Assembly (NCBI RefSeq): GCF_003634215.1
Contig: NZ_RBWX01000009.1
Location: forward strand, 310,001 to 374,000
Source: Sphingosinicella microcystinivorans
Lineage (GTDB): Bacteria > Pseudomonadota > Alphaproteobacteria > Sphingomonadales > Sphingomonadaceae
Direction of reading: 5' to 3'
DNA: 64,000 nt
The notes below the pieces were generated by a model. It was not told the origin of the DNA. It saw only the letters and a list, made by a program, of their open reading frames with translations, and made no database searches. Position 1 is the stretch's first letter; each line of letters opens with the position of its first letter. The position numbers were made by a program, and so were the translations under genes. This document shows positions 37,162 through 45,462 of the stretch, piece after piece.

Positions 37162-37845
37162 ATGACTGAAACCTTCAATATCGGCTTCCTGCTCTACCCG
37201 GAGCTGACCCAGCTCGACATGACCGGCCCCGCACAGGTGCTCGCGCGAATGCCCGGCGCCAAGCTGCATTTCGTGTGGAAAACGATGGACCCCATCCCGG
37301 ACGATTGCGGCCTCACCTTCCTGCCGACTGCGACGTTCGCGGACTGTCCGCAGCTCGATATGATCTGCGTGCCGGGCGGCTATGGCACATCGGCGGTGAT
37401 GCAGGACGAAGTGGCGCTCTCGTGGCTGCGCAGGCAGGCAGAAGGCGCGCAGTTCATTACCAGCGTCTGCACCGGATCGCTGATCCTCGCCGCCGCCGGG
37501 CTGATGACCGGTTACAAGGCGGCTTGCCACTGGGCGTGGCGCGACCTGCTGCCTCAGTTCGGTGTAATCCCGGTCGCCGACCGTGTCGTCGAGGACCGGA
37601 ATCGCATTTCGGGCGGCGGTGTCACCGCGGGCATCGATTTCGCCTTCCACATCGCCGAGAAGCTCCACGGCCGCGACGTTGCCGAGATGCTGCAGCTCGT
37701 GCTCGAATATGATCCTGCGCCTCTAAGCGGAGGCACCCCCGAGACGGCGCGCAAATCCATTGTGGACATGACTCGCGCAGCGATGACCGCGCGCGGCTTC
37801 GACCTTCGGCGCACGGAAATATCCTCCCTCGCTTCCGCGCGCTGA
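37162..37845 (+). CDS. DJ-1/PfpI family protein (isonitrile hydratase-like)
   Basis: A 227-residue cysteine hydratase or glyoxalase-type enzyme. It opens NIGFLLYPELTQLDMTGPAQVLARMP and has the nucleophile Cys103 in TSVCTGSLILAAAG, as in Pseudomonas isonitrile hydratase InhA, plus GGGVTAGIDFAFHIAEKL. The divergent GlxA gene carries the same sensor fold, suggesting the regulator senses the enzyme's substrate class. It ends before a strong terminator hairpin. Confidence 0.88.
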   Translation: MTETFNIGFLLYPELTQLDMTGPAQVLARMPGAKLHFVWKTMDPIPDDCGLTFLPTATFADCPQLDMICVPGGYGTSAVMQDEVALSWLRRQAEGAQFITSVCTGSLILAAAGLMTGYKAACHWAWRDLLPQFGVIPVADRVVEDRNRISGGGVTAGIDFAFHIAEKLHGRDVAEMLQLVLEYDPAPLSGGTPETARKSIVDMTRAAMTARGFDLRRTEISSLASAR

Positions 37846-37851
37846 AAACGA

Positions 37852-37881
37852 AGGCGCCGGCGGACCCACCCGCCGGCGCCT
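37852..37881. terminator. Strong bidirectional terminator hairpin
   Basis: Perfect 12-bp GC-rich stem (37852-37863 with 37870-37881) and a 6-base loop between the convergent DJ-1/PfpI and alpha/beta hydrolase genes. A T-rich stretch follows on the plus strand. Confidence 0.8.
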
Positions 37882-37898
37882 GATCGTTTGTTGACGGT

Positions 37899-38726
37899 TC
37901 AGCCCTTGATGAAGGCGAGAACGTCGGCGTTGAAACGGTCGGCTTCCTGCTCCGAGATGCCGTGACCGCTGCCCTCGTAGATCTTCAGCGTCGCTTTCGG
38001 CGCGAGTTTCGAGGAGAGCAGCGCCGAGGCGCCGATCGGCACGATCTGGTCGTCATCGCCGTGAATGATGAGCGCGGGCACGTCCATCTTCTTCAGGTCC
38101 TCGGTGAAATCGCTCTCCGAGAAGGCCTTGATCGAGTCGAGCTGGCCCTTCAGCCCGCCCATCATGCCCTGCCGCCAGAAATTGTCGCGGATGCCTTCGG
38201 AAAGCACGGCGCCCTCGCGGTTGTAGTTGTAGAAGGGCACGACGATGTCCTTGAAGAACTGCGAGCGATTGCCGAACGTGTTCTTGCGGATGTCGTCGAA
38301 CACCTCGAGCGGCAGGCCGCCGGGGTTCGCCTCGGTCTTCAGCATCAGCGGCGGTACCGCGCCGAGCAGAACCACATTCGCGACCCGGCCCGTGCCGTGC
38401 CGGCCGACATAGCGGGTCACCTCGCCGCCGCCCGTCGAGTGGCCGACGAGAACGACATTCTTGAGGTCGAGCTGTTCGATCAGTTCGCCGAGGTCGTCGG
38501 CATACTGGTCCATCGTGTTGTTCTGCCACACCTGATCGGAGCGGCCGTGACTGCGGCGATCGTGGGCGATGACGCGGTAGCCGGCGTTCGCGAAAAACAC
38601 GAGCTGGGGATCCCAGACATCGGCCGTGAGCGGCCAGCCGTGCGAGAAGACGATGGGCTGCGCGTCCTTCGCACCCCAGTCCTTGTAGAAGATGCGGGTG
38701 CCGTCTTTTGTGGTGATCGTGCTCAT
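37899..38726 (-). CDS. Alpha/beta hydrolase, non-heme chloroperoxidase/arylesterase type
   Basis: A 275-residue serine hydrolase of the cofactor-free perhydrolase group. The oxyanion region is [15 protein letters not shown]; the nucleophile Ser97 sits in VGHSTGGG; the acid is in [11 protein letters not shown] and the His in [10 protein letters not shown]. It is divergent from the GlxA gene at 38841, an arrangement that suggests control by that regulator. The natural substrate is unknown. Confidence 0.92.
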   Translation of the reverse strand: MSTITTKDGTRIFYKDWGAKDAQPIVFSHGWPLTADVWDPQLVFFANAGYRVIAHDRRSHGRSDQVWQNNTMDQYADDLGELIEQLDLKNVVLVGHSTGGGEVTRYVGRHGTGRVANVVLLGAVPPLMLKTEANPGGLPLEVFDDIRKNTFGNRSQFFKDIVVPFYNYNREGAVLSEGIRDNFWRQGMMGGLKGQLDSIKAFSESDFTEDLKKMDVPALIIHGDDDQIVPIGASALLSSKLAPKATLKIYEGSGHGISEQEADRFNADVLAFIKG

Positions 38727-38840
38727 GATTTGGTTCCTTCCTGACTGTCTGCCGCTGCATTCGCGTCGGCTTCTGGTGGACGTTCTACGCAGGCTGCGGC
38801 AGGGTGCGGATTGGCGGAACCGACATTGTAGGGGTCAAAA

Positions 38841-39812
38841 GTGACAAACGATCGCGCAGTCGCCGAAATCGGCATCGTCATCTACCCAGGCGCGCAGCTC
38901 GGTATGATCCACGGGCTCAGCGACTTGTTCTGGATCGCGGGCGAGCGATCGAAGGTCCACGGGGGCGAGCGCCTGCGGGTGAGCCACTGGGAGCGAACCG
39001 ACGAAGGCTTCCGACGCAGTTTCGATACGATGCCCGGCGCCGGGTCGTGCCCCGCCGTGCTTGTCGTGCCGGGCGCGCTGTCGAAAGTGCCGACGCCGAC
39101 GGAGACCGAGCCCTATGCGCGCTGGCTGCTCGATCGCCACGCGCAGGGCGCGACGCTCGGCTCGGTGTGCGGCGGCGCGTTCATCCTTGCTGCGACAGGC
39201 CTCCTCGCGGGGCGTACGGCGACAACGCACTGGATGTTCGGAGAAAAGTTCCAGCGCCGCTTCCCCGATGTGAAGCTCGATGCCGACAAGATGATCGTGG
39301 AGGACGGCGACATCATCACGGCGGGTGGACTGATGGCGTGGACCGATCTTGGCCTCCGCCTCGTCGACCGCTTCCTCGGGCCTTCCATAATGCTCGAGAC
39401 GGCGCAGTACCTGCTCATCGATCCCGTGGGGCGCGAGCAGCGCCACTACAGCACCTTCGCGCCGCAACTGACGCACGGCGACGAGCCTATCCTGAAGGTG
39501 CAGCACTGGCTGCAGGCCAAGGGCGGCCGCGACGTGAGCGTGAGCGCGATGGCCGAACATGCCGGGATGGAAGAGCGCACCTTCCTGCGCCGCTTCCGGA
39601 GCGCGACGGGCATGAAGCCCACCGAATATTGCCAGCAGCTTCGGGTCGGCAAGGCGCGCGAACTGCTGGAGTTTTCAAAGCGTCCGGTCGACCGGATCGC
39701 GTGGGAGGTCGGCTACGAGGACGCGGGCGCCTTCCGCAAGGTCTTTCAGAAACGCGTCGGCCTCACCCCCGGCGACTATCGTCGGCGCTTTGGGACTGCG
39801 GCTGCGGCCTAA
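38841..39812 (+). CDS. GlxA family transcriptional regulator (DJ-1/PfpI + AraC)
   Basis: A second GlxA-type regulator in this neighbourhood, 323 residues from a GTG. The sensor half has IGIVIYPGAQLGMIHGLSDLFWIA and the elbow Cys in SVCGGAFILAATGLL; the AraC half has RDVSVSAMAEHAGMEERTFLRRFRSATG and VDRIAWEVGYEDAGAFRKVFQKRVGLTP. It diverges from the alpha/beta hydrolase over 114 bases and ends with a 4-base convergent overlap with the second POT gene. Confidence 0.9.
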   Translation: MTNDRAVAEIGIVIYPGAQLGMIHGLSDLFWIAGERSKVHGGERLRVSHWERTDEGFRRSFDTMPGAGSCPAVLVVPGALSKVPTPTETEPYARWLLDRHAQGATLGSVCGGAFILAATGLLAGRTATTHWMFGEKFQRRFPDVKLDADKMIVEDGDIITAGGLMAWTDLGLRLVDRFLGPSIMLETAQYLLIDPVGREQRHYSTFAPQLTHGDEPILKVQHWLQAKGGRDVSVSAMAEHAGMEERTFLRRFRSATGMKPTEYCQQLRVGKARELLEFSKRPVDRIAWEVGYEDAGAFRKVFQKRVGLTPGDYRRRFGTAAAA

Positions 39813-41173
39813 GCCGCGAGGCGGCGGCCCATGACGAGCTTGAAGAGCGCGAACACCACACCCGCACCCGCCCCAAGCCCGGCGTGCAGCAGCCAGAACT
39901 CTGTTGTCTGCATCGTTTCGTAAAAGCCGCCGATCCACCCGACGAGCGCGTTCGCGGTGAAGAAGGCGAGATAATAGAGGCCGATCACCGTGGCGTTGAT
40001 CGCCTTCGGCGCGACCTTCGCGAAGAAGGCGAGGCTGACGGGAAGGATGTGCGCGAAGCCGATGCTGTTGATGACGTGGAATGCGACAGGCCATGCGAGC
40101 CCGATCTTCTGCCCTGCCCCCTGTGTTTCCGCCGCCATGTAAAGGCAGAGCATTCCCCCAACCGAAAAGGCCGAACCGATGATGATCTTGGTGATCTCGT
40201 CGGGCTCTTTCCAGCGCGCACCGTACCAGCGGTAGAAAAGCGCGACGAGCGCCAGGAAGCTGAAGCTGACGATGGCATCGAGCGTGACAAGCCATGTCGT
40301 GGGCAGCTTCTCTCCCATGAACATGAGATCGAACTGCTGGTCACCCCAGACGAGATAGGCGTTGAAGATCTGGTTGTTGGGCACGATCGCGACGGCAAGT
40401 ACCGGGATCAGCAGAACGAGCGCGATCACGGCGGGCCAGTCTCCGGCCTCCAGCTTCGGCGCGGGCGCTTTTCTCTGAACCTCGAAATGCTCGCGCGGCA
40501 GGTGCTTCTGGCCGGCGAGGTAGATCACAAGGCCGATGAGCATACCCACGCCCGCCACGCCGAAACCCCAATGCCAGCCCACGATTTCGCCAAGCGTGCC
40601 GACGATGAGCGGCGAAGCGATGACGCCCGCGTTGGCGCCGAGATAGAAAATCTGGAAGGCGTCCGCCCGACGGAGGTCCGTGGGGCCGTAGAGCGCACCG
40701 ACCTGGCTTGCGATGTTGCCCTTGAACATGCCGCTGCCGAGCACGAGGCAGAGCAGCGCGAAGAGGAATGCCGCCTCGAACGCCATCAGGAAATGACCGA
40801 CCGCCATCGTGACCGCGCCGAGCAGGACGGTGCGTCTTTTGCCGAGCACGCGGTCGGCGAGGAAGCCGCCGAGGATCGGGGTGAGGTAGACGCTTGCGGC
40901 ATAGGTGCCGAAGATCGCGGAGGCGAGCGCCTGGCCTTCGATACCGCCGTAAAGCGCGCTGAACGGCTTGAAGAGCGCCACGTTCTCGACATGGCCGGGA
41001 TGCAGCAGTTCCTTCGTCATGTAGAGGACGAGCAGCGCCTGCATCCCGTAGAAGGAAAAGCGTTCCCACGCTTCCGCGAAGGCAAGGTAGCCCAGGCCGA
41101 TGGGGTGGCCGAGGAAGCGGCGGTCTTCCACCATATGTGCGGCTTCAGGCTCCGCGTCTTCCGATATCGTCAT
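39809..41173 (-). CDS. POT/PTR2 family peptide:proton symporter
   Basis: Second peptide importer of the window, 454 residues. It carries the TM1 motif EAWERFSFYGMQALLVLYM, GGFLADRVLGKRR, GSGMFKGNIASQVGALY and the later QTTEFW region. I choose ATG 41173 (MTISEDAEPE); the frame is open to 41236. It is divergent from the DUF885 peptidase with 63 bases between starts, a likely functional pair of peptide uptake and hydrolysis. Confidence 0.92.
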   Translation of the reverse strand: MTISEDAEPEAAHMVEDRRFLGHPIGLGYLAFAEAWERFSFYGMQALLVLYMTKELLHPGHVENVALFKPFSALYGGIEGQALASAIFGTYAASVYLTPILGGFLADRVLGKRRTVLLGAVTMAVGHFLMAFEAAFLFALLCLVLGSGMFKGNIASQVGALYGPTDLRRADAFQIFYLGANAGVIASPLIVGTLGEIVGWHWGFGVAGVGMLIGLVIYLAGQKHLPREHFEVQRKAPAPKLEAGDWPAVIALVLLIPVLAVAIVPNNQIFNAYLVWGDQQFDLMFMGEKLPTTWLVTLDAIVSFSFLALVALFYRWYGARWKEPDEITKIIIGSAFSVGGMLCLYMAAETQGAGQKIGLAWPVAFHVINSIGFAHILPVSLAFFAKVAPKAINATVIGLYYLAFFTANALVGWIGGFYETMQTTEFWLLHAGLGAGAGVVFALFKLVMGRRLAA

Positions 41174-41236
41174 CTTGCGCCCCCCAGCCGCCGCCTTATC
41201 GTGCAGACGTATACCAATTTCCTCAGGGAGACCCAT

Positions 41237-42994
41237 ATGAAACTCGGCGCTTCGGCAATCGCCCTGTCACTTATCGCATCCGGTGCGTGGGCCGCGCCCG
41301 CCGATGATTTCGTGAAACTGCGCGACGACATGTGGCAGATGACGCTCGCCGAGAACCCGCGCCTTGCCACCAGCCTCGGTGACAGGCGCGGCGACGGCAA
41401 GCTCGACGACATCTCGCTTGCCGGATACGAACGGCGACTGGCTGCCGACAAGGCTTTCCTGAAGCGGCTGGACGCGATTTCCATCGACGCGCTGCCGAAG
41501 GCCGACCGCATCGATTACCGTATCCTGAAACGCAGCCTGGAAAGCAGCGTCGCGGGCGCCGCATTCGGCCAGGAAGCCACCGTGCTGTTCACCAACCGCT
41601 ATGGCTGGCACATGGCGTTCGCGGGCCTTGCCGACGATTCCCCGTTCTTCAACAAGGCGGACTACGAAAGCTACGTCGGTCGTCTCGAAACCTACGGCAA
41701 GCAGAATACCGACGGCATCGCCGTCACACGCCGCGCGATCGCCGATGGCTTCACGCAGCCGTGCGTGCCGATGGCGGGGTTCGAAAAGACGATCGAGGGC
41801 CGCATCGCGCCCACCGCCGCGCAAAGCAGCTTCATGTATCCGTTCCGCACGAAACCCGCGACGATTTCAGACAGCGACTGGACCGCGCTGAAGGCGCGCG
41901 CGGAAAAGGCCGTGGATACGGTGGTGACGCCCGCCTATCGCGATTTCCTTAAATTCTACACATCCGAATACGCACCCAAATGCCGAAAGAGCGTCGGCAT
42001 TTCCGAGACGAAAAACGGCGCGGCCTATTACGCTTACCGCATCAACCAGCAGACGACGACGGACAAGACCGCCGAGGAGATCCACCAGCTCGGGCTCAGC
42101 GAGGTTGCCCGCATCCGCGCGGAGATGGATGCGGTCGTCAAAGCATCCGGCTTCAAGGGCGATCGCAAGGCCTACATCGCTATGCTGCGCACCGATCCGA
42201 AATATTACGCGAAAACCGGCGAGGAATTGATGCTGCGCGCGGGTGCGCTCGCCAAGACGATCGACGGCCATTTGCCGAAGCTCTTCGGCAAGCTGCCGCG
42301 CCTTCCCTACACAGTGCTGCCGATCCCCGACGATCAGGCGGCGGGCAATACGACGGCCTATTACGAGCCGGGCGCAATCGCCGCCGGCCGCGCGGGCGTT
42401 TACCGCGTCAACCTCACCGAACTCGATCAGCGCCCGCTCTTCGAACTCCCCGCGCTCGGCGTCCATGAAGCGGTGCCGGGACACCATTTGCAGATCGCAC
42501 TGCAGCAGGAACTCGAACTCCACGATTTCCGCAAGCATGGCGCGTTCTTCACGGCGTTCGTGGAAGGCTGGGGTCTCTATTCAGAACGGCTCGGCATCGA
42601 GATGGGTTTGTACGATACGCCCGAAAAGGACATGGGTCGCCTATCATACGAGATGTGGCGCGCGTGCCGCCTCGTCGTCGACACCGGCATTCACGCCAAG
42701 GGCTGGACGAAACAGCAGGCGGTGGATTTCATGCTGGAGAACACCGCGCTTTCCGCGGCAAACGTCGACGCCGAAGTGAACCGCTACATCACTTGGCCGG
42801 GCCAGGCACTCGCCTACAAGATCGGCGAGCTCAAGTTCCGCGAACTGCGCGCGCGTGCCGAAAAGGCGCTGGGTGACAAGTTCGACGTCCGCGCCTTCCA
42901 CGACACGGTTCTGGAAAACGGCGCCGTGCCGCTCGACGTGCTGGAGGCCTATTTCAACGAATGGCTCGCGGCGCAGACGGCTGCACGCAATTAA
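41237..42994 (+). CDS. DUF885 zinc peptidase-like exported protein
   Basis: A 585-residue exported protein with a signal peptide (MKLGASAIALSLIASGAWA). The DUF885 family has a thermolysin-like fold; here the zinc motif is ALGVHEAVPGHHLQIALQ near residue 415, with a downstream FVEGWGLYSERLG (Glu). The ATG at 41237 follows CAGGGAGA at 7 bases. Divergence from a POT importer suggests it cuts peptides in the periplasm. Two sites (YYEPG, YRVNLTEL) fit the family's substrate cleft. The substrate is not known. Confidence 0.9.
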   Translation: MKLGASAIALSLIASGAWAAPADDFVKLRDDMWQMTLAENPRLATSLGDRRGDGKLDDISLAGYERRLAADKAFLKRLDAISIDALPKADRIDYRILKRSLESSVAGAAFGQEATVLFTNRYGWHMAFAGLADDSPFFNKADYESYVGRLETYGKQNTDGIAVTRRAIADGFTQPCVPMAGFEKTIEGRIAPTAAQSSFMYPFRTKPATISDSDWTALKARAEKAVDTVVTPAYRDFLKFYTSEYAPKCRKSVGISETKNGAAYYAYRINQQTTTDKTAEEIHQLGLSEVARIRAEMDAVVKASGFKGDRKAYIAMLRTDPKYYAKTGEELMLRAGALAKTIDGHLPKLFGKLPRLPYTVLPIPDDQAAGNTTAYYEPGAIAAGRAGVYRVNLTELDQRPLFELPALGVHEAVPGHHLQIALQQELELHDFRKHGAFFTAFVEGWGLYSERLGIEMGLYDTPEKDMGRLSYEMWRACRLVVDTGIHAKGWTKQQAVDFMLENTALSAANVDAEVNRYITWPGQALAYKIGELKFRELRARAEKALGDKFDVRAFHDTVLENGAVPLDVLEAYFNEWLAAQTAARN

Positions 42995-43008
42995 ATCAGC
43001 GGATCAGC

Positions 43009-43033
43009 CCCCTCCCCACCTTGCGGGGAGGGG
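43009..43033. terminator. Hairpin between DUF885 gene and convergent regulator
   Basis: A perfect 9-bp stem (43009-43017 with 43025-43033), loop of 7, 15 bases after the DUF885 stop. No U-run, but the stem is all G-C except one pair. Confidence 0.6.
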
Positions 43034-43082
43034 CATCCCACCGAACAGGATGGACTGGCGGGACTGCTGAAGTCGATCCGCC

Positions 43083-44705
43083 CTAAACGTTCGTGACCAG
43101 CCGCAACCAGGCGATGCTCCGGTCGCGTACGATGGGCGCAAGGGGAAGCGGATCGAATATACTCACCGGATTTTTGGCGTATCGGGGATCTTCCTCCACC
43201 ACCTTTTCCCACGCTCTGCGCGCTTCCGGCATTCGGCCGATACGGGCCAATGCCATCGCCGTCATCGCATATTGCAGCGGCGGCCCGCCAGGCACCTGGA
43301 AATCCTCCGCAGCGACCAGCGCGGCAGGCCCATCGTCCCGCGAGACGGCCGCAAAGAACAGACCCGACTGCACCCATTGCGGCGGGTTGGCATGGAGAGA
43401 CAGCGCCTTGCGCAGCACCGCCTCGCCATCGGGGTCGCCCATCATGATCTTGAACATGGCAACCCCGGACATGAACTCGGGATTGTTGCTATTGAAGTAG
43501 ATGACCCGATCCGCAGCGGCACGGGCTTGCCGTTCAAGACCCAGATAAAGCGCTGTTCGCATCAGCGAATATTGCGCGCCCGGATCGTTCGGCTGAAGAT
43601 TTACTGCCTTCTGCGCCTCCTGATGGGCCTGTGCCAGGAGATCATCCCGCTCCTTGCCTTTCAGCTTCAGCGCATCCTGCGCCAAGAACCAGGACTGTGC
43701 ACCCATTGCCATTGCCGATTTTGGATCTTCATTCGCCCAAGTCGTGACACAGTTGCGAACTGCCGCCTCGTCTTCCGGCGGCATCATCCGCCAGAAGGAC
43801 CGCAGCGCCAGCCAGCAACCGTAGGGCGTATTGATGCTGATGTTCCGCTGATCACCATCGCCGTGGATGACGCCGGAGGGCTGCGCGAGCCGCGCGCTCA
43901 GCGTCGCTGCAACCTCGTCAACATCGAACGCACGTCCTTCGACAGGTTCGCGCAGGCCGGAACGCGACCACACCACGCGGCCGGTATCAAGCTGCGTGAG
44001 CGTGACGTTGATGCGCGTTCCGCTAGGGACGGCACGCAATGTCGCGTCGAGCCGATAATCGGCCGCGGGTGAAAGCTCGTTGGAGACATCGACGGCGGTG
44101 AATCTGTCGAGCCCATCGCGCAAACCTCCCGTCAGATCGACAGCGGCGTCGCGCTGTGCCTGCGCCGGATCCAGCGCTATAACGGGTGCCAGATAAACCA
44201 CCGGGAAATTGCGAACGCGCCAGACATTCTGTTCGGGACGCCAGAAGAAAAATGCCGCCAACAAAACCGCAATTGCCGCGCCCCCGATGGCGACGTAGCG
44301 CATCGCTGCCATTTTCGATTTGACAATTTTCGGCTTGGCAGGTGCGGGCGCCTCCCCAACGAATTCCACGGCATAGCCGCCGCTTGGAACACGTATCTGC
44401 ACATCCGAGACGGGAGGCGTGTGCGCATAGTGCGCATCAAGCAATTTTCTGAGGCGCGCGACCTGCACGCGGGGATAGGAATCCGTTTGTGGATCGAAAC
44501 TCGCCTCGCGCCCAAGGGCATCGACCGCGATCGCATAAGACTTCAGCGTTTCACCGCGCCCGGCAAGCGTTTCCGTTACCAGAAATCGCAACAAACGCCG
44601 CATGACTGGCGATCTCTGAAAAGCGGGATCAGCCTCGATCGCATCGAGTTCTGCTTCCACTCTGCGCCAGAGCGACCCCTCCGGCTTGATGGGGTCGTGG
44701 TGCAT
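43083..44705 (-). CDS. Membrane winged-helix regulator with periplasmic TPR-like domain
   Basis: A 540-residue one-component regulator candidate in the CadC style. Residues 1-120 hold a DNA-binding-like domain often joined to adenylate cyclase or TPR modules (MRRLLRFLVTETLAGRGETLKSYAIAVDALGR, DSYPRVQVARLRKLLDAHY, IRVPSGGYAVEF). A membrane helix follows at about 135-155 (MRYVAIGGAAIAVLLAAFFFW). The periplasmic part resembles a TolB-like N-terminal domain (LTGGLRDGLDRFTAVDVSN) followed by TPR-like helices (AHQEAQKAVNLQPNDPGAQYSLMRTALYLG). A perfect CtrA box lies 65-79 bases upstream of its start. Target genes are unknown. Confidence 0.8.
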   Translation of the reverse strand: MHHDPIKPEGSLWRRVEAELDAIEADPAFQRSPVMRRLLRFLVTETLAGRGETLKSYAIAVDALGREASFDPQTDSYPRVQVARLRKLLDAHYAHTPPVSDVQIRVPSGGYAVEFVGEAPAPAKPKIVKSKMAAMRYVAIGGAAIAVLLAAFFFWRPEQNVWRVRNFPVVYLAPVIALDPAQAQRDAAVDLTGGLRDGLDRFTAVDVSNELSPAADYRLDATLRAVPSGTRINVTLTQLDTGRVVWSRSGLREPVEGRAFDVDEVAATLSARLAQPSGVIHGDGDQRNISINTPYGCWLALRSFWRMMPPEDEAAVRNCVTTWANEDPKSAMAMGAQSWFLAQDALKLKGKERDDLLAQAHQEAQKAVNLQPNDPGAQYSLMRTALYLGLERQARAAADRVIYFNSNNPEFMSGVAMFKIMMGDPDGEAVLRKALSLHANPPQWVQSGLFFAAVSRDDGPAALVAAEDFQVPGGPPLQYAMTAMALARIGRMPEARRAWEKVVEEDPRYAKNPVSIFDPLPLAPIVRDRSIAWLRLVTNV

Positions 44706-44746
44706 CTAAAGACCTCCCTCCCCCTTTGGTTTATTTTCTGACACCA

Positions 44747-44759
44747 TTTCGTTACGAAA
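44747..44759. repeat. Perfect 13-base palindrome TTTCGT-T-ACGAAA
   Basis: Arms 44747-44752 and 44754-44759 around one T. It lies 42-54 bases upstream of the membrane regulator start and next to the CtrA box, so it may be an operator, possibly autoregulatory. Confidence 0.5.
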
Positions 44760-44769
44760 CAGAAACGTA

Positions 44770-44784
44770 TTAACTTTCAGTTAA
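44770..44784. promoter_or_regulatory. Perfect CtrA box TTAA-N7-TTAA
   Basis: TTAA (44770-44773), CTTTCAG, TTAA (44781-44784): second exact CtrA full site in the window. It is 65-79 bases upstream of the membrane winged-helix/TPR regulator (minus strand) and 387 bases upstream of the PilZ gene. CtrA control of the minus-strand gene is the simpler reading. Confidence 0.65.
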
Positions 44785-44836
44785 AGGTGCATGCTCCTGA
44801 TTTCACAAGGAAGTTGGGCGATTCCAAAACTCCCCG

Positions 44837-44849
44837 TGTAACTGTTACA
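44837..44849. repeat. Perfect 13-base palindrome TGTAAC-T-GTTACA
   Basis: Arms 44837-44842 and 44844-44849 around one T. It has the symmetry of a dimeric regulator operator and lies 132 bases upstream of the membrane regulator start. A GATTC site (44820-44824) lies close by. Confidence 0.45.
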
Positions 44850-44997
44850 AGCGGCTTATTTTGCCCCACCGAATTCCCTCCGAAAACCGCAGCGCGGCGC
44901 CGAATCTATCTTAAATTACCACTGCAGCAACCGGTTTTTACTCCTCAGGTCACCTTTCATCTGATTTCCTGCCCGAACGAACACCAACACTCATTGG

Positions 44998-45073
44998 CCG
45001 TGATCCTGTTCCTCTCAACCGATCACGGTCACACCCCGGCGGCGGCGACTGCGTCCTCCGAAGTCGCCGCCGC
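44998..45073 (+). other. Two consecutive stem-loops in the pilZ leader
   Basis: First stem: 44998-45005 with 45021-45028, 8 bp, 15-base loop. Second stem: 45039-45050 with 45062-45073, perfect 12 bp, 11-base loop. They end 97 bases before the PilZ start. They could form a structured leader, the end of an unannotated small RNA, or a terminator without U-run. Confidence 0.4.
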
Positions 45074-45170
45074 AAACCGGTCCTGAAGAACCGTGAGACG
45101 GGGTGGAAATTGGTGACGAAGACAGAAAGCGGAGTTGCATCCAAGTTGTTTAACGTGGGGGAGAGCTGGA

Positions 45171-45458
45171 ATGATTGAAGACAGCACAAGCGACGCGCGT
45201 GGACGGGTTTCAACCCGCATGTCCGGCGCGATCACGGTGGGCCGGAAACGCAGCACGATTGCAGTGCGCAACATTTCGCTCGGCGGCGCGATGATCGAGC
45301 TCCCATCCCCTCCCGAGGAAGGCACGCGCGTTCGGTTCGAGACCGAAACCACCGGCAAGGTCGACGCCCGTGTTGTGTGGGTGATCGGTAACCGCTGCGG
45401 CCTGGTGTTCGAACGAACCACCGAAAAACCTGTCTACAGGGCCGCCGCGATCGCCTGA
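45171..45458 (+). CDS. PilZ domain protein
   Basis: A 95-residue single PilZ domain, a cyclic-di-GMP receptor fold. Visible marks are Arg residues in RGRVSTRMSGAITVGRKRS and the NxSxxG motif in VRNISLGGAMIEL, followed by the strand GTRVRFETE and GLVFERTT. Binding competence is plausible but the RxxxR part is not fully clear. The ATG follows GGGGGAGAG at 7 bases. It is divergent from the membrane regulator over the 465-base gap. Confidence 0.85.
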   Translation: MIEDSTSDARGRVSTRMSGAITVGRKRSTIAVRNISLGGAMIELPSPPEEGTRVRFETETTGKVDARVVWVIGNRCGLVFERTTEKPVYRAAAIA

Positions 45459-45462
45459 CGTT

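Larger units (their letters stand above)
44706..45170. other. 465-base gap: CtrA box, palindromes and hairpins, no convincing gene
   Basis: This gap is less GC-rich than its surroundings. It holds two perfect palindromes (44747-44759 and 44837-44849), a perfect CtrA box (44770-44784), and two consecutive stem-loops (44998-45028 and 45039-45073) close to the PilZ gene. Short open frames exist but show no coding character. A promoter region for both flanking genes and perhaps a structured leader or small RNA is likely. Confidence 0.5.

Noticed and set aside
38804-41236. Long open frame running into the DUF885 gene
   Set aside because: Only the part from 41237 carries a signal peptide and the DUF885 motifs; the rest is out of frame or antisense to the GlxA and POT genes.
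44787-45086. 99-codon open frame in the large gap
   Set aside because: Starts at a rare codon, has no ribosome site, no family similarity and runs through both stem-loops.
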